Shown here one piece after another: positions 18,925-28,771 of a stretch of DNA of 64,000 nucleotides. Each line of letters begins with the position of its first letter. Within the stretch, counting starts at the first letter, position 1. This DNA comes from Methylobacterium isbiliense (GTDB lineage: Bacteria > Pseudomonadota > Alphaproteobacteria > Rhizobiales > Beijerinckiaceae), in assembly GCF_022179325.1 (NCBI RefSeq), contig NZ_BPQQ01000031.1:62001-126000 (forward strand), in the 5' to 3' direction. Under the pieces are notes generated by a model. It was not told the origin of the DNA, did no database searches, and was given only the letters and a program-made list of their open reading frames with translations. A program made the translations under genes and the position numbers.

Positions 18925-19959
18925 ATGCCCGAGTCTGCGTACCCCTCCGCTCGCCCGGCGTCGCGTCTGCGCTGGCCGGCGCCGCGCCGCGGTCTGATCC
19001 GCAGCCTGCTCGCCCTCTCGGGCGCGGTCTGGCTCGGCTGGTCCAACCGGGATCTCCTGCTGCCGGCCGCGCCGCCGGCCCCTCCGGTGCCCCAGGCGGC
19101 CGCGTCCGCCCCGGCTCCCGCCGAACCCGCCCGTCATGCGTGGCTGTTCGATCCCACCCCGTCGATGGACCCGGCCCGGCTCACGTGGCGACGCGAGGCG
19201 CCTGCGCCGTCGCGGCTTGCCGCGGCGGAGCCCGCCCCCATCCCCGCACCCGCGCCGCCCGCCGCGCTGGCGGAGGCCCCGGCGCCGCTCGTCCTCGACG
19301 CCCGGCCGGTCATCCAGCCGGTGCCGCTGCCGGTTCCGCGCCCGACCGAGTTCCGCCTCGCGCGCGGACCCGAGACGCCGCGCCTCGCCCTGCGCCTGTC
19401 GCCGCGGCGTGCCCGCGCCGCCGACAGCGCCACCGCAATGGCCGATACGCGCTCGTTCTTCGAGAAGCTCTTCGGGCAGCCCGCCGACCCGCAGCCGGCG
19501 CTGGCCTACGCGTCGACCGGCAACGGCACCCTGGCCGAATCCCCGCGCCCCGCGATCAGCCCGTCGCCGTTCCTCGCCGGAGGCACGGCGGTCTACGACA
19601 TCACCGCCCGCACCGTGACGCTGCCGAGCGGCGAGCGGCTCGAAGCCCATTCCGGCCTCGGCCCCAAGATGGACGATCCCCGCTTCGTGCAGGTGCGGAT
19701 GCACGGCGCGACGCCGCCCGGCATCTACGACCTCACCGAGCGCGAGGCCCTCTTCCACGGGGTGCGCGCCATCCGTCTCAACCCGGTGGGCGGCCCGGGC
19801 GCGATCCACGGCCGGACCGGCCTGCTCGCCCACACCTATATGCTCGGCCCGAGCGGCCAGTCGAACGGCTGCGTGTCGTTCCGCGACTACAACCGCTTCC
19901 TCCAGGCCTTCCTGCGGGGCGAGGTGCGCCGCCTCGTGGTCGTGGCCGGCCGCGGATAG
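18925..19959 (+). CDS. DUF2778/Tlde1-like exported protein
   Basis: A 344-residue protein with an N-terminal membrane segment (about residues 25-45), a long Pro/Ala-rich linker to about residue 170, and a C-terminal domain of the DUF2778 type now grouped with Tlde1 L,D-transpeptidase effectors. Conserved pieces are YDITARTVTLPSGERLEAHS, PPGIYDLTERE, H303 in LAHTYMLGP and C316 in SNGCVSFRDY, the likely catalytic His and Cys. It would act on peptidoglycan in the periplasm. A GTG two codons upstream (18919) is an alternative start. It sits where pal often stands in tol operons; the 206-bp gap to tolB holds no clear gene. Confidence 0.75.
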   Translation: MPESAYPSARPASRLRWPAPRRGLIRSLLALSGAVWLGWSNRDLLLPAAPPAPPVPQAAASAPAPAEPARHAWLFDPTPSMDPARLTWRREAPAPSRLAAAEPAPIPAPAPPAALAEAPAPLVLDARPVIQPVPLPVPRPTEFRLARGPETPRLALRLSPRRARAADSATAMADTRSFFEKLFGQPADPQPALAYASTGNGTLAESPRPAISPSPFLAGGTAVYDITARTVTLPSGERLEAHSGLGPKMDDPRFVQVRMHGATPPGIYDLTEREALFHGVRAIRLNPVGGPGAIHGRTGLLAHTYMLGPSGQSNGCVSFRDYNRFLQAFLRGEVRRLVVVAGRG

Positions 19960-20176
19960 GAATCGGGCCGCAGATCGCCTTCCGCGTGAGTCCGGTTCTG
20001 CGGTCAGGGTGCGGCCGACAAGTCTGCGGCCGGACCCGGCGTAACCTTCCGCCCCGCGGCTGCAGACGATGGTTGCATTCGCGGTTGCGCACCCACAATT
20101 CGCGAGGCTCCGCACCAAAGCATGCGGCAGCCTGCCGCATTTGGCATCGCTTGCATTGGCCTCCCGCATCCGCGCA

Positions 20177-20196
20177 ACTGAACTGGCGAGTTCAGT
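20177..20196. promoter_or_regulatory. Probable TetR operator, perfect palindrome
   Basis: ACTGAACT-GGCG-AGTTCAGT is a perfect 8+8 inverted repeat ending 9 bp before the tetR start. It fits an autoregulatory operator of the following TetR-RND operon. The rest of 19960-20205 shows no gene. Confidence 0.7.
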
Positions 20197-20205
20197 CGTG
20201 CGCGA

Positions 20206-20826
20206 ATGAGCGATCCTGCCCGTCCCCCCGATCCGAAGCGCCGCCGCCGCATCCTTGAGGCCGGGATGCGGCTGTTCTCCGGGCTGCCCTATTCCGACGT
20301 CCACATGGACGCGGTCGCGGCCGCGGCCGGCGTGGCCAAGCCCACCCTCTACCGCTACTTCCCCACCAAGGAAGCCCTGTTCATCGAGGGCTTGGCCTGG
20401 ACGCTCGCCGATCTGCGCGAGGCCATCGGCGCGACGCGCGAGCCGCGCCGGGACCCGGCCGCGCGGGTCGAGGCCGCGGTGGCGCTGGTGCTCGAGCGGG
20501 TCGGGCGCCTCTCGCCCGCGCTGCATGCGATCGAGAATCGCGGCAGCGAGTGCGGCGAGCGCAGCCGGCGCGTGCTGCGCGAGGGTTTCGACGGCCTGCG
20601 CGGGGCCCTCGCCGACCTGCTGCGCGACGGCGTCGCGGCCGGCAGCTTCGACGTCGACGACGTGGACCTCGCCGTGATGATGATCCTCGGCGGCATCCGT
20701 ATGGCCGCACACGGCACCGGCCGGCAGGCTCCTTCGCCCGCGGCGATGTCCGCCTTCTTCCTCAACGGCCTGCGGGCCGGCGCGATGACGCGCCGCGCGG
20801 CGCCGCGGCTCGGAGCCGTCGCATGA
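20206..20826 (+). CDS. TetR/AcrR family regulator, first gene of an RND operon
   Basis: A 206-residue regulator. The helix-turn-helix is at about residues 10-55 with MDAVAAAAGVAKPTLYRYF and PTKEALFIEGL. The remainder is a helical effector domain with no recognisable ligand signature. It is transcribed together with an adaptor and an RND pump; its stop overlaps the adaptor start as ATGA. A perfect palindrome lies just upstream, so it likely represses its own operon, releasing it when an exported compound binds. Confidence 0.88.
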   Translation: MSDPARPPDPKRRRRILEAGMRLFSGLPYSDVHMDAVAAAAGVAKPTLYRYFPTKEALFIEGLAWTLADLREAIGATREPRRDPAARVEAAVALVLERVGRLSPALHAIENRGSECGERSRRVLREGFDGLRGALADLLRDGVAAGSFDVDDVDLAVMMILGGIRMAAHGTGRQAPSPAAMSAFFLNGLRAGAMTRRAAPRLGAVA

Positions 20827-22082
20827 TCCGCCTCCTTCTCCTCGTCGCGGCCGTGCTCGCGGGTGGGGCCGGCTACCTCCTCCATCGCCATGCGGGCGAC
20901 CGGCAGGCCGCCTGGGCTGAGGTCCGCTCGGCGCTGCCCCCGCGCCTTGCCGAGCACCTGCCGCTCGCCCTCGCGGCGCCCGCCGCCCCCAAGGCGCCGG
21001 CGGTGCCGCCCCGCCCGGTGGTCGGCACCGTCGCGGCAGGAAGCACCGATCTGCCGATCACCCGCACGGCGGTCGGCTGGATCGAGCCCATCGCCACCGT
21101 GGTGGTGCGCCCGCGCATCGACGGGGTGATCACCGAGCAGATGGCCCGCGACGGCCAGCCCGTGCAGGCGGGCGACGTGCTCTACCGGCTCGATGACCGC
21201 GAGCTGCGCGCCCAGATCGCCCGCAACGAGGCCGCGCTCGCCCGCGACCAGGCCACCCAGACCCGGACCCAGAACGACGTGCGGCGCGTGACGGAGCTGC
21301 TCTCGCGCAGCGCCGCCTCGCAGGCGCAGTTCGACATCGCCACCGCCGAGGCGAAGGTGGCGAGCGCCAACGTGGCGGCCTCCCAGGCGACGCTGGAGGC
21401 CGACCGGGTCCGGCTCGACTACACGACCATCCGGGCGCCGATCTCCGGCCGGCTCGGCACCGTGCGGGTCACCACCGGCAACCTCGTCAAGGGCAATGAA
21501 TCCACCGGCACCGGGCTCGTCACCATCACGCAGATGAAGCCCCTGCGCGCCACCTTCTCGCTGCCGGAGCGGGAACTCGATCTCCTGCGCGCGGCGCTCG
21601 CCCGCAAGGAGCCGGCCACCGTGCGGGTCTCGGCGAGCGGCACCGACACGGTTCTGGCGTCGGGCCGGCTCTCCTTCGTGGATTCGAGCGTGGATCAGGC
21701 CTCCGGCACCGTCACCGCCTGGGCGCTGTTTCCCAACGAGGACGAGCGCCTGTGGCCCGGCCAGTACGTGCGCGTCGAGGTCGATCTCGGCCGCCGCCCG
21801 AACACCGTGACGGTGCCCCAGGTGGCGGTGCAGCCAGGCCAGGACGGCAGCTTCGTCTGGGTCGTGCGGCCGGACGGGATCGCGGAGCGCCGCAGCGTCG
21901 AGGTGCTGTCCGCGAGCGCGGGCAGCGCCGCGCTCACCCGCGGCATCGCGGCGGGCGAGCGCGTGGTGGTGGAGGGGCAGGTGCGGGTGCGCCACGGCCA
22001 GCCGGTCACCGAGCGCCCTCAGTCGAGCGCACCGGAGGCCCAGGCCGCCGGTCCCCAGGTGCGCCGCACGCTGATCGAGTAG
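20823..22082 (+). CDS. RND efflux periplasmic adaptor
   Basis: A 419-residue adaptor of the HlyD/MdtA group. It has an uncleaved or cleaved N-terminal hydrophobic segment (residues 2-18), the lipoyl half VVVRPRIDGVITEQMARDGQ, a hairpin at about residues 130-195 and the second half DYTTIRAPISGRLGTVRV, which is close to MdtA/MexA motifs. The C-terminal part carries the membrane-proximal domain. The start ATG overlaps the tetR stop. It is 13 bp before the pump gene and should link that pump to an outer-membrane channel encoded elsewhere. Confidence 0.9.
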   Translation: MIRLLLLVAAVLAGGAGYLLHRHAGDRQAAWAEVRSALPPRLAEHLPLALAAPAAPKAPAVPPRPVVGTVAAGSTDLPITRTAVGWIEPIATVVVRPRIDGVITEQMARDGQPVQAGDVLYRLDDRELRAQIARNEAALARDQATQTRTQNDVRRVTELLSRSAASQAQFDIATAEAKVASANVAASQATLEADRVRLDYTTIRAPISGRLGTVRVTTGNLVKGNESTGTGLVTITQMKPLRATFSLPERELDLLRAALARKEPATVRVSASGTDTVLASGRLSFVDSSVDQASGTVTAWALFPNEDERLWPGQYVRVEVDLGRRPNTVTVPQVAVQPGQDGSFVWVVRPDGIAERRSVEVLSASAGSAALTRGIAAGERVVVEGQVRVRHGQPVTERPQSSAPEAQAAGPQVRRTLIE

Positions 22083-22095
22083 GGGAACCGGCACG

Positions 22096-25000
22096 GTGAA
22101 CATCTCGGCCCCCTTCATCCGCCGCCCGGTCGCCACGATCCTGCTGTCGCTGGCGCTCACCCTGTCGGGCCTGTTCGCCTACCGGCTGCTGCCGGTGGCG
22201 GCGCTGCCCACCGTCGACTTCCCGACCATCTCGGTCACCGCCCAGCTCCCCGGCGCCTCGCCGGAATCGATGGCGGCCTCCGTGGCGACGCCGCTGATCA
22301 AGGAATTCTCGACCGTTCCGGCCATCGCCACGATCTCGGCCACGAACTACCAGGGCTTCACCTCGATCACGATCGAGTTCGAGCTGTCGCGCAACATCGA
22401 TCAGGCGGCGGCCGACATCCAGGCGGCGATCACCCGGACCCTGCGGCGCCTGCCGATCGAACTCACGATCCCGCCGAGCTTCCGCAAGCTCAACCCGGCC
22501 GATGCGCCGGTCATCCTGCTCGCCGTGTCGAGCGAGACGACCCCGCTGCCGACCCTCGACGCCTTCGCGCAGACGGTGATCTCGCCCTCGCTCTCCACCA
22601 TCACGGGCGTGGGTCAGGTGCTGGTCTACGGCAGCCAGAAATTCGCCGTGCGGGTGCAGCTCGACCCGAACGTGCTGGCCGCCCGCGGCATCGGCGTGGA
22701 CGAGGTGCAGCAGGCGATCTCCAACGCCAACACCTCGACGCCGGTCGGCGTGGTGGAGGGGCGGGGCCAGAACCTCACCATCCAGACCAACACGCAGCTC
22801 ATGAACGCGGATGCGTTCCGCGACATCATCGTGGCGGTGCGCAACGGCCGCCCGGTGCGCCTCGGCGATGTCGCGCGCGTGATCGATTCGGTCGAGAACG
22901 CCCGCATCGCCTCGTGGAAGGACGGCAAGCGCGCGCTCGTGCTCGCCGTGCAGCGCCAGCCCGACGCCAACACCGTCGAGGTGGTGGACCGCGTGCGCGC
23001 CATGCTGCCGAAGTTTCAGGAGCAGCTCGGGGCGAGCGGCACGATCGCGGTGGTCAACGACCGCTCGGTCTCGATCCGCGAGGCGGTCGAGGACGTGCAG
23101 TTCACCCTCGTCCTCACCATCGGCCTCGTGGTGATGGTGATCTACCTCTTCCTGGGGCGCTTGGCCGCGACGCTGATCCCCTCGGTGGCGGTGCCGATCT
23201 CGATCATCGCGACCTTCGGGGCGATGTACCTGCTCGGCTTCTCGATCGACAACATCTCGCTGCTCGGCCTCACGCTGGCGGTCGGCCTCGTGGTCGACGA
23301 CGCCATCGTGATGCTGGAGAACATCGTCCGGCACGTCGAGGAGGGGATGAAGCCCTTCGAGGCGGCGCTCAAGGGGGCGGGCGAGATCGGCTTCACCATC
23401 CTGTCGATCACGGTCTCGCTGATCGCGGTGTTCATCCCCGTGCTGCTGATGGGCGGGGTGGTCGGGCGCATCTTCAACGAGTTCGCGATCGTGGTGTCGA
23501 TCGCCATCGTGGCCTCGGCGGTGATCTCGCTCACGCTCACGCCCATGCTCGCTGCCCGCCTGCCCGCGGACGCGGCCGGCCACGGCGCGAACAAGAACCT
23601 GTTCGAGCGCGGCTTCGCGCGCCTCCAAGCCGGCTACGAGCGCGGCCTCGACTGGTGCCTGCGCCACAAGATCTCGGTGCTGATGTCCTTCCTCGTCTCG
23701 GTGGGGCTCACCGCCTACATGTTCGCCGCGATCCCGAAGGGCTTCTTCCCCTCCGAGGATATCGGTCAGCTGCAGATCGCCACCGAGGCGCGCCAGGACA
23801 TCTCGTTCGAGGCGATGACCGCGCTCCAGGCGGAGGCCGAGCAGGTGCTGGCGCGCCACCCGGCCGTGGACCACGTGGTCAACCGCGCGGGCTCGAACGG
23901 CTTCACGGGCACGCTCAACCAGGGCGCCTTCTTCGTCGAGCTCAAGGACCGCAGCGAACGGCCGCCCCTGCAGAAGACCATCGCGGAGCTGCGCCAGCAG
24001 CTCGGCGAGCTGCCGGGCCTCGCGGCCTTCATCACGCCGGTGCAGAACCTGCGGCTCGGTGGGCGCCAGTCGAAGAGCCAGTACCAGTACGTGGTGCAGG
24101 GTCTCGACCGGGCGGAACTCGAACGCTGGGTGATCCGGATCACCGACGCGATGGCGCAGGACCGGGCCACCTTCACGGGGGTGACGAACGATCTCCAGAA
24201 CGCCGCGCTCCAGGCCAGGATCACGGTCGACACCGACAAGGCGCAGGCCATCGGCATCTCGTCCGACCAGATCCGCCAGACGCTCTACACGGGCTTCGGC
24301 ACCCGCCAGATCTCGACCATCTACGGGCAGACCGACAGCTATCAGGTCATCACCGAGTTCGACCCGCGCCTGCAATGGACGGCCGACCGGCTCGACGACG
24401 TGCGCCTGCGCTCGTCGAACGGCAAGCTCGTGCCCCTGTCGGCCTTCGCGTCGATCACCCGCACGCCCGGGCCGCTCTCGCTCAACCAAGCGGGCCTGCT
24501 GCCGGCCGTGACGATCTCCTTCGACGTGCCGCCCGGCGTGGCGCTCGGTCAGGCGGTCGACCGCATCGCGCAGATCAAGGCCTCGCTCGGCGTGCCCAAC
24601 ACCATCACGGCCACCTTCGCGGGCACCGCGCAGGTGTTCCAGGACGCGCTCGCCAACCAGGGCCTGCTGCTCGCCGCCGCGGTGCTGACGATCTATCTCG
24701 TGCTCGGCATCCTGTACGAGAGCTTCATCCACCCGCTCACCATCCTGACCGGGCTGCCGGCGGCGGCGGTGGGCGCGCTCGGCGCCCTCGAACTCTTCGG
24801 GATGGACCTCTCGGTCATCGCGATCATCGGCGTCCTGATGCTGATCGGCATCGTCAAGAAGAACGCCATCATGATGATCGACGTGGCGCTGGTGCTCCAG
24901 CGCGAGCAGGGCTGGACACCCGCCGCGGCGATCCGCGAGGCCTGCGCGCTGCGCTTCCGGCCGATCATGATGACGACCGCGGCCGCCGTGATGGGCACCC

Positions 25001-25233
25001 TGCCGATCGCCATCGGGCACGGCGCCAGCGCGGAGCTGCGCCAGCCGCTCGGCGTCGCGGTGGTGGGCGGCCTCCTCGTGTCGCAGCTGCTGACGCTCTA
25101 CATCACGCCCGTCCTCTACATCTACATGGACCGCCTCGCGACCGGCACGAGCCGCTTCGTGCTCTCACTGCGGCGCGGGCGGCGCCACGCATCGCGGGCG
25201 CCGGACGGCTCGGGCCACGTTCCGGCCGAGTGA
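22096..25233 (+). CDS. RND multidrug efflux pump (MdtB/MdtC-like)
   Basis: A 1045-residue RND pump with GTG start. The N terminus ISAPFIRRPVATILLSLAL and the segment RLLPVAALPTVDFPTISVTA are typical of the MdtB/MdtC/MuxB branch of the AcrB family. The proton-relay aspartates are in GLVVDDAIVMLENIVRH in helix 4. Two periplasmic loops and twelve helices are evident. Homologues export bile salts, novobiocin and other amphiphiles; the actual substrate is unknown. A single pump gene suggests a homotrimer rather than the MdtBC heterotrimer. Confidence 0.92.
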   Translation: MNISAPFIRRPVATILLSLALTLSGLFAYRLLPVAALPTVDFPTISVTAQLPGASPESMAASVATPLIKEFSTVPAIATISATNYQGFTSITIEFELSRNIDQAAADIQAAITRTLRRLPIELTIPPSFRKLNPADAPVILLAVSSETTPLPTLDAFAQTVISPSLSTITGVGQVLVYGSQKFAVRVQLDPNVLAARGIGVDEVQQAISNANTSTPVGVVEGRGQNLTIQTNTQLMNADAFRDIIVAVRNGRPVRLGDVARVIDSVENARIASWKDGKRALVLAVQRQPDANTVEVVDRVRAMLPKFQEQLGASGTIAVVNDRSVSIREAVEDVQFTLVLTIGLVVMVIYLFLGRLAATLIPSVAVPISIIATFGAMYLLGFSIDNISLLGLTLAVGLVVDDAIVMLENIVRHVEEGMKPFEAALKGAGEIGFTILSITVSLIAVFIPVLLMGGVVGRIFNEFAIVVSIAIVASAVISLTLTPMLAARLPADAAGHGANKNLFERGFARLQAGYERGLDWCLRHKISVLMSFLVSVGLTAYMFAAIPKGFFPSEDIGQLQIATEARQDISFEAMTALQAEAEQVLARHPAVDHVVNRAGSNGFTGTLNQGAFFVELKDRSERPPLQKTIAELRQQLGELPGLAAFITPVQNLRLGGRQSKSQYQYVVQGLDRAELERWVIRITDAMAQDRATFTGVTNDLQNAALQARITVDTDKAQAIGISSDQIRQTLYTGFGTRQISTIYGQTDSYQVITEFDPRLQWTADRLDDVRLRSSNGKLVPLSAFASITRTPGPLSLNQAGLLPAVTISFDVPPGVALGQAVDRIAQIKASLGVPNTITATFAGTAQVFQDALANQGLLLAAAVLTIYLVLGILYESFIHPLTILTGLPAAAVGALGALELFGMDLSVIAIIGVLMLIGIVKKNAIMMIDVALVLQREQGWTPAAAIREACALRFRPIMMTTAAAVMGTLPIAIGHGASAELRQPLGVAVVGGLLVSQLLTLYITPVLYIYMDRLATGTSRFVLSLRRGRRHASRAPDGSGHVPAE

Positions 25234-25384
25234 CCCGGCCGCGCGAGGGGCATCCGCGCGCTCGGCCGCTAGGTCATGAGGCGGGCGGTGCCGCGGCCTC
25301 GCGGCCCGAGACTGCCGCCATGATTAAGGCCGCGTTAGCCGCGCCCGTGCCACGCTCTGCAGCCGGCAGGGGGATTGGCTGCGG

Positions 25385-28300
25385 ATGGGGCGGACGGGCA
25401 CAGGCCGGCGGGGGGCGAGGCTCCTCCTCGCGCTCGCGGCGCTGTTGTCCGGCACGGTCGGCGCCGCGGCCGCGAAGCTCGTCGCCGTCGAGGGCCGCGA
25501 GCAGCGCGCCTACGGGCGCATCGCGCTCACCTTCGACCAGAGCGTCAAGGTCACCGCCAAGGTCTCGGGCACCGTCCTGCTGATCGGCTTCCGCGAGCCG
25601 GCGACCGGCCTCCTGCGCGAGCGCCTCGCCGCCGAGATGCCCGCCTACATCGCCCAGGTGCGCCGCGACCCCGACGGCACCGGCCTGCGCCTCGCGCTGC
25701 AGAAGCCCTACCGGGTGAACGTGCTGGAGGCGGCCGAGCGGGTGTTCATCGACCTCGTGCCCGAATCCTGGACCGGCCTGCTCCCGGCCTTGCCGCCCGA
25801 GGTCGTGGCCGACCTCGCCCGCCGGGCCGAGGAGGCCGAGGCGCGGCTGCGCCGCGAGGCCGCCCGCGCCGCCAAGCCCGTCCTGCCCCTGCCCCTGGAG
25901 GTGGCGCAGCTGCCGACGCTGACGCGCTTCACTCTGCGGCTGCCGCCGGGCGCCGAGGTGGCGCTGGAGCGGGCCGGCCGCGACCTGCGCCTGCGGGTCG
26001 ATGGCTCCTATGCGGTGCAGATCGGCGAGGCCCGCGCCCGCCTGAAGCCGGCCGTGGAGGCGCTGAGCGCCGAGACGACGCCGGAGGCCGCCCGCTTCGC
26101 CCTCACCCTCGCGGAGGGCCACGAGGCCGAGAGCTATCGCGACGAGGACGGCTATACCCTCGACATCCTCAAGCCCGGCGAGCGGCGCGCCCCCGAACCG
26201 CTGCCGGCCGCCGCCAAGGCCGAGCCGGCGCGCGCACCCGTCGCGGAGACGCCGGGCGCCCCGGCGAAGGCCGAACCCGCCCGCCCCGAGCCGGTTCGGA
26301 TGGAACCCCCGGTCGCGCCGCTCCCGTCCGGGCCGGTCGAGGCGCGGATCACCCGGGCCGGGGAGGCGGTGCGGATCGTCTTTCCCTTCGCCCAGCGCCC
26401 CGCCGCCGCCCTGTTCGAGCGGGGCGGCATCGCCACCCTGGTCTTCGAGGGCACCGCGCCGCTGCGCCTCGATCCCACCGGGCTGGCGACGGGTGCCGTG
26501 CGGCTCGCCGAAGCCCCGCGCCACGAGGGAGGCCACACCGTGCTGCGCTTCGCCCTCGACGGCGGCCTGCTCGCGCAGCTCGCGGTGGGGGAGGGGCAGG
26601 GCTGGACGCTGGTCTTCGGCGACGGCGGCGTGCCGGCGGGCGACCTCCTCGCGCCGCGGCGGATCGCGGACGGCGCGGGTCGGCCCGCGGTGGCGCTCCC
26701 GCTCGCGCGGCCCGGGCAGGTGCTCTGGCTCGACCGCGACGGGGAGCGCATCGCCGTGGTGACGGCCCAGGGTCCGCGGATCGCTGGCGTGCCCAAGCGG
26801 GGGCGCTTCGTGGATTTCGACCTGTTGGCGAGCCGCCAGGGCGTTGCCGTGCTGGCCCTCGCCGACGACCTCGTGGTGCGCCCGGGCCTCGCCGCCGTGG
26901 TGATCTCGCGGCCGGGCGGCGTCGCGGTGAGCCCGGTGCCGGCCGATGGGGCCGACACCGCGCCGCCGCTCGCGGGCGCGAGCCTGGTGGTGCAGCCCGA
27001 GCGCTGGCGCGAGGACCGCCGCGGCGACGTCCGCGCCCGGATCCGTGCTGCGCAGGACGCCATCGCCCGGGCGGACCGGCCCGGCCGCTCGGCCGCGCGG
27101 ATCGACCTCGCCCGGGTGCTGCTCGCCAACGGCTTCGACGCGGAGGCCGCGACGGTGCTGGCCTTCGCCGCCAAGGAGGATGCGGTGACGGCGGTGGAGC
27201 GGCCGACGCGCATCCTCTCGGCGATCGCGGCGGTACGGCTGCGGCGCGACGCCCAGGCGGCCGCGATTCTCGGCGGCGACACCAAGCTCGGGCAGGACCC
27301 GGAAGCGCGGCTGTGGCGGGCGATGCTCGATGCCCGCAGCCGGCCGGGCGCCGGCCCGCTGGCGCTCGCCGCCTTCAAGGCCGGGATGCCGGTGATCGAG
27401 GCCTATCCGGAGGAGCTGCAGCTGCCGCTGCTGCTGACGACCGCCGGCGTGGCGCTCGACGCCCGCGACCTCACCACGGCGCAGCAGGCGCTCGCCGCCG
27501 CGGCCCCGATCGTCGACTCGGCCCTCACCCGCGATCAGGTCGCGCTGCTCAATGCCCGCCTCGCCGGGGCCCTGGGCGAGACCGGCGCGGCCCGGCGCGA
27601 GTACCAGCGCCTCGCGGAAGCGGGCGAGCGCCCGGTCGCCGCCGAGGCGATCCTGCATCTCGTCGATCTCGGCCGCGGCGCCGGCACGCTGGCGCGGGCG
27701 GAGGCGCTCGACCGGCTGGAGCAGCTCGCGGTGGCGTGGCACGGCGGCGACATTGAGGCCGAGACCCTGGCGCGCCTGAGCCACCTCTACGCCGAGGCCG
27801 GGCGTTGGCGCGACGCCTTCGTGGCCGCCCGCAAGGCCAACCGCCTGTTTCCCGACCACCCGGCGACGCGCTCCCTGCACCCCGAGATGGTCGGCCTGTT
27901 CGCCGACCTCTTCCTCACCGACAAGGGCGGGAGTCTCGGGCGGGTCGAGGCCCTGGCGCTCTACTTCGACTTCAAGGAGTTCACGCCGGTCAACCGGCAG
28001 GGCGACGAGATCGTGCGCGGTCTGGTCGACCGGCTGGTCGGCCTCGACCTCCTCGACGCCGCGGGCGAACTCCTCCAGCATCAGGTCGACAAGCGCCTCA
28101 CCGGGGCGGCCCGGGCGAGCGTCGCGGCCCGGCTCGCCGCGATCCGCCTGATGGACGAGCGCCCGCTCCAGGCCCTGCAGGTGCTGCACGCGACGCGCCT
28201 GCCCGAACTGCCCGCCCGCATCCGCGACGCGCGCATGCTGCTCGAAGCGCGGGCGCTCTCCGACCTGTCGCGCACCGATCTCGCGCTCGAACTCCTCGAC

Positions 28301-28765
28301 GGCATGGAGGGGCCGGACGCGGCGCGGCTGCGCGCCGACATCCTGTGGGGGGCGCGGCGTTGGCGCGAGGCCGGGGAGGCGCACGAGGCGCTGCTCGGCA
28401 CGCGCTGGCGCGAGCCTGGGCCGCTCACGGAGGCCGAGCGCGCCGACGTGATGCGGGCGGCCATCGCCTACGCGCTCGCCGACGAGTCCCTGAGCCTCGA
28501 CCGGCTGCGCACCAAGACCATGCCGAAGATGGCCGAGAGCGCCGATGCGCGGGCCTTCGGCCTCCTCTCGGCGCCGGGCGCCACCGCGACCGCCGCCTTC
28601 CGCGACCTCGCCGGCCGGGCGATCAGCGCCGAGACGCTCACCGCCTTCCTGAAGGCCTTTCGCGAGCGCTACCCGGAGAGCGCGGTGCCGCAGCGCCCCG
28701 CAGCCCCCGCGGAGGCGGCGCCCGGCACGAACGCGCAGGCCGGCGGCGCCGCGCCGCCGGGGTGA
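25385..28765 (+). CDS. Large periplasmic repeat protein of unknown function
   Basis: An 1126-residue protein with a signal peptide (about residues 1-29, cleavage after GAAAA). The N-terminal third is beta-rich with two similar AMIN-like stretches separated by an Ala/Pro-rich linker near residues 270-320. From about residue 540 to the end it is helical with degenerate TPR-like repeats (LARVLLANGFDAEAATVLAF, LARLSHLYAEAGRWRDAFVA, SDLSRTDLALELLDGMEG). I do not recognise a named family. It is convergent with fliP and stops 6 bp from it, so a link with flagellar assembly or envelope maintenance is only a guess. Confidence 0.65.
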   Translation: MGRTGTGRRGARLLLALAALLSGTVGAAAAKLVAVEGREQRAYGRIALTFDQSVKVTAKVSGTVLLIGFREPATGLLRERLAAEMPAYIAQVRRDPDGTGLRLALQKPYRVNVLEAAERVFIDLVPESWTGLLPALPPEVVADLARRAEEAEARLRREAARAAKPVLPLPLEVAQLPTLTRFTLRLPPGAEVALERAGRDLRLRVDGSYAVQIGEARARLKPAVEALSAETTPEAARFALTLAEGHEAESYRDEDGYTLDILKPGERRAPEPLPAAAKAEPARAPVAETPGAPAKAEPARPEPVRMEPPVAPLPSGPVEARITRAGEAVRIVFPFAQRPAAALFERGGIATLVFEGTAPLRLDPTGLATGAVRLAEAPRHEGGHTVLRFALDGGLLAQLAVGEGQGWTLVFGDGGVPAGDLLAPRRIADGAGRPAVALPLARPGQVLWLDRDGERIAVVTAQGPRIAGVPKRGRFVDFDLLASRQGVAVLALADDLVVRPGLAAVVISRPGGVAVSPVPADGADTAPPLAGASLVVQPERWREDRRGDVRARIRAAQDAIARADRPGRSAARIDLARVLLANGFDAEAATVLAFAAKEDAVTAVERPTRILSAIAAVRLRRDAQAAAILGGDTKLGQDPEARLWRAMLDARSRPGAGPLALAAFKAGMPVIEAYPEELQLPLLLTTAGVALDARDLTTAQQALAAAAPIVDSALTRDQVALLNARLAGALGETGAARREYQRLAEAGERPVAAEAILHLVDLGRGAGTLARAEALDRLEQLAVAWHGGDIEAETLARLSHLYAEAGRWRDAFVAARKANRLFPDHPATRSLHPEMVGLFADLFLTDKGGSLGRVEALALYFDFKEFTPVNRQGDEIVRGLVDRLVGLDLLDAAGELLQHQVDKRLTGAARASVAARLAAIRLMDERPLQALQVLHATRLPELPARIRDARMLLEARALSDLSRTDLALELLDGMEGPDAARLRADILWGARRWREAGEAHEALLGTRWREPGPLTEAERADVMRAAIAYALADESLSLDRLRTKTMPKMAESADARAFGLLSAPGATATAAFRDLAGRAISAETLTAFLKAFRERYPESAVPQRPAAPAEAAPGTNAQAGGAAPPG

Positions 28766-28771
28766 GCCGGA

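Noticed and set aside
22006-25020. 1004-codon open frame antisense to the second RND pump
   Set aside because: Same reason: a high-GC shadow, with low-complexity His/Arg/Asp content and no motif.
25274-28384. 1036-codon open frame antisense to the large repeat protein
   Set aside because: The sense frame has a signal peptide and repeat structure; the antisense one is Arg/Gly-rich low complexity and overlaps fliP-side intergenic sequence without a plausible start.
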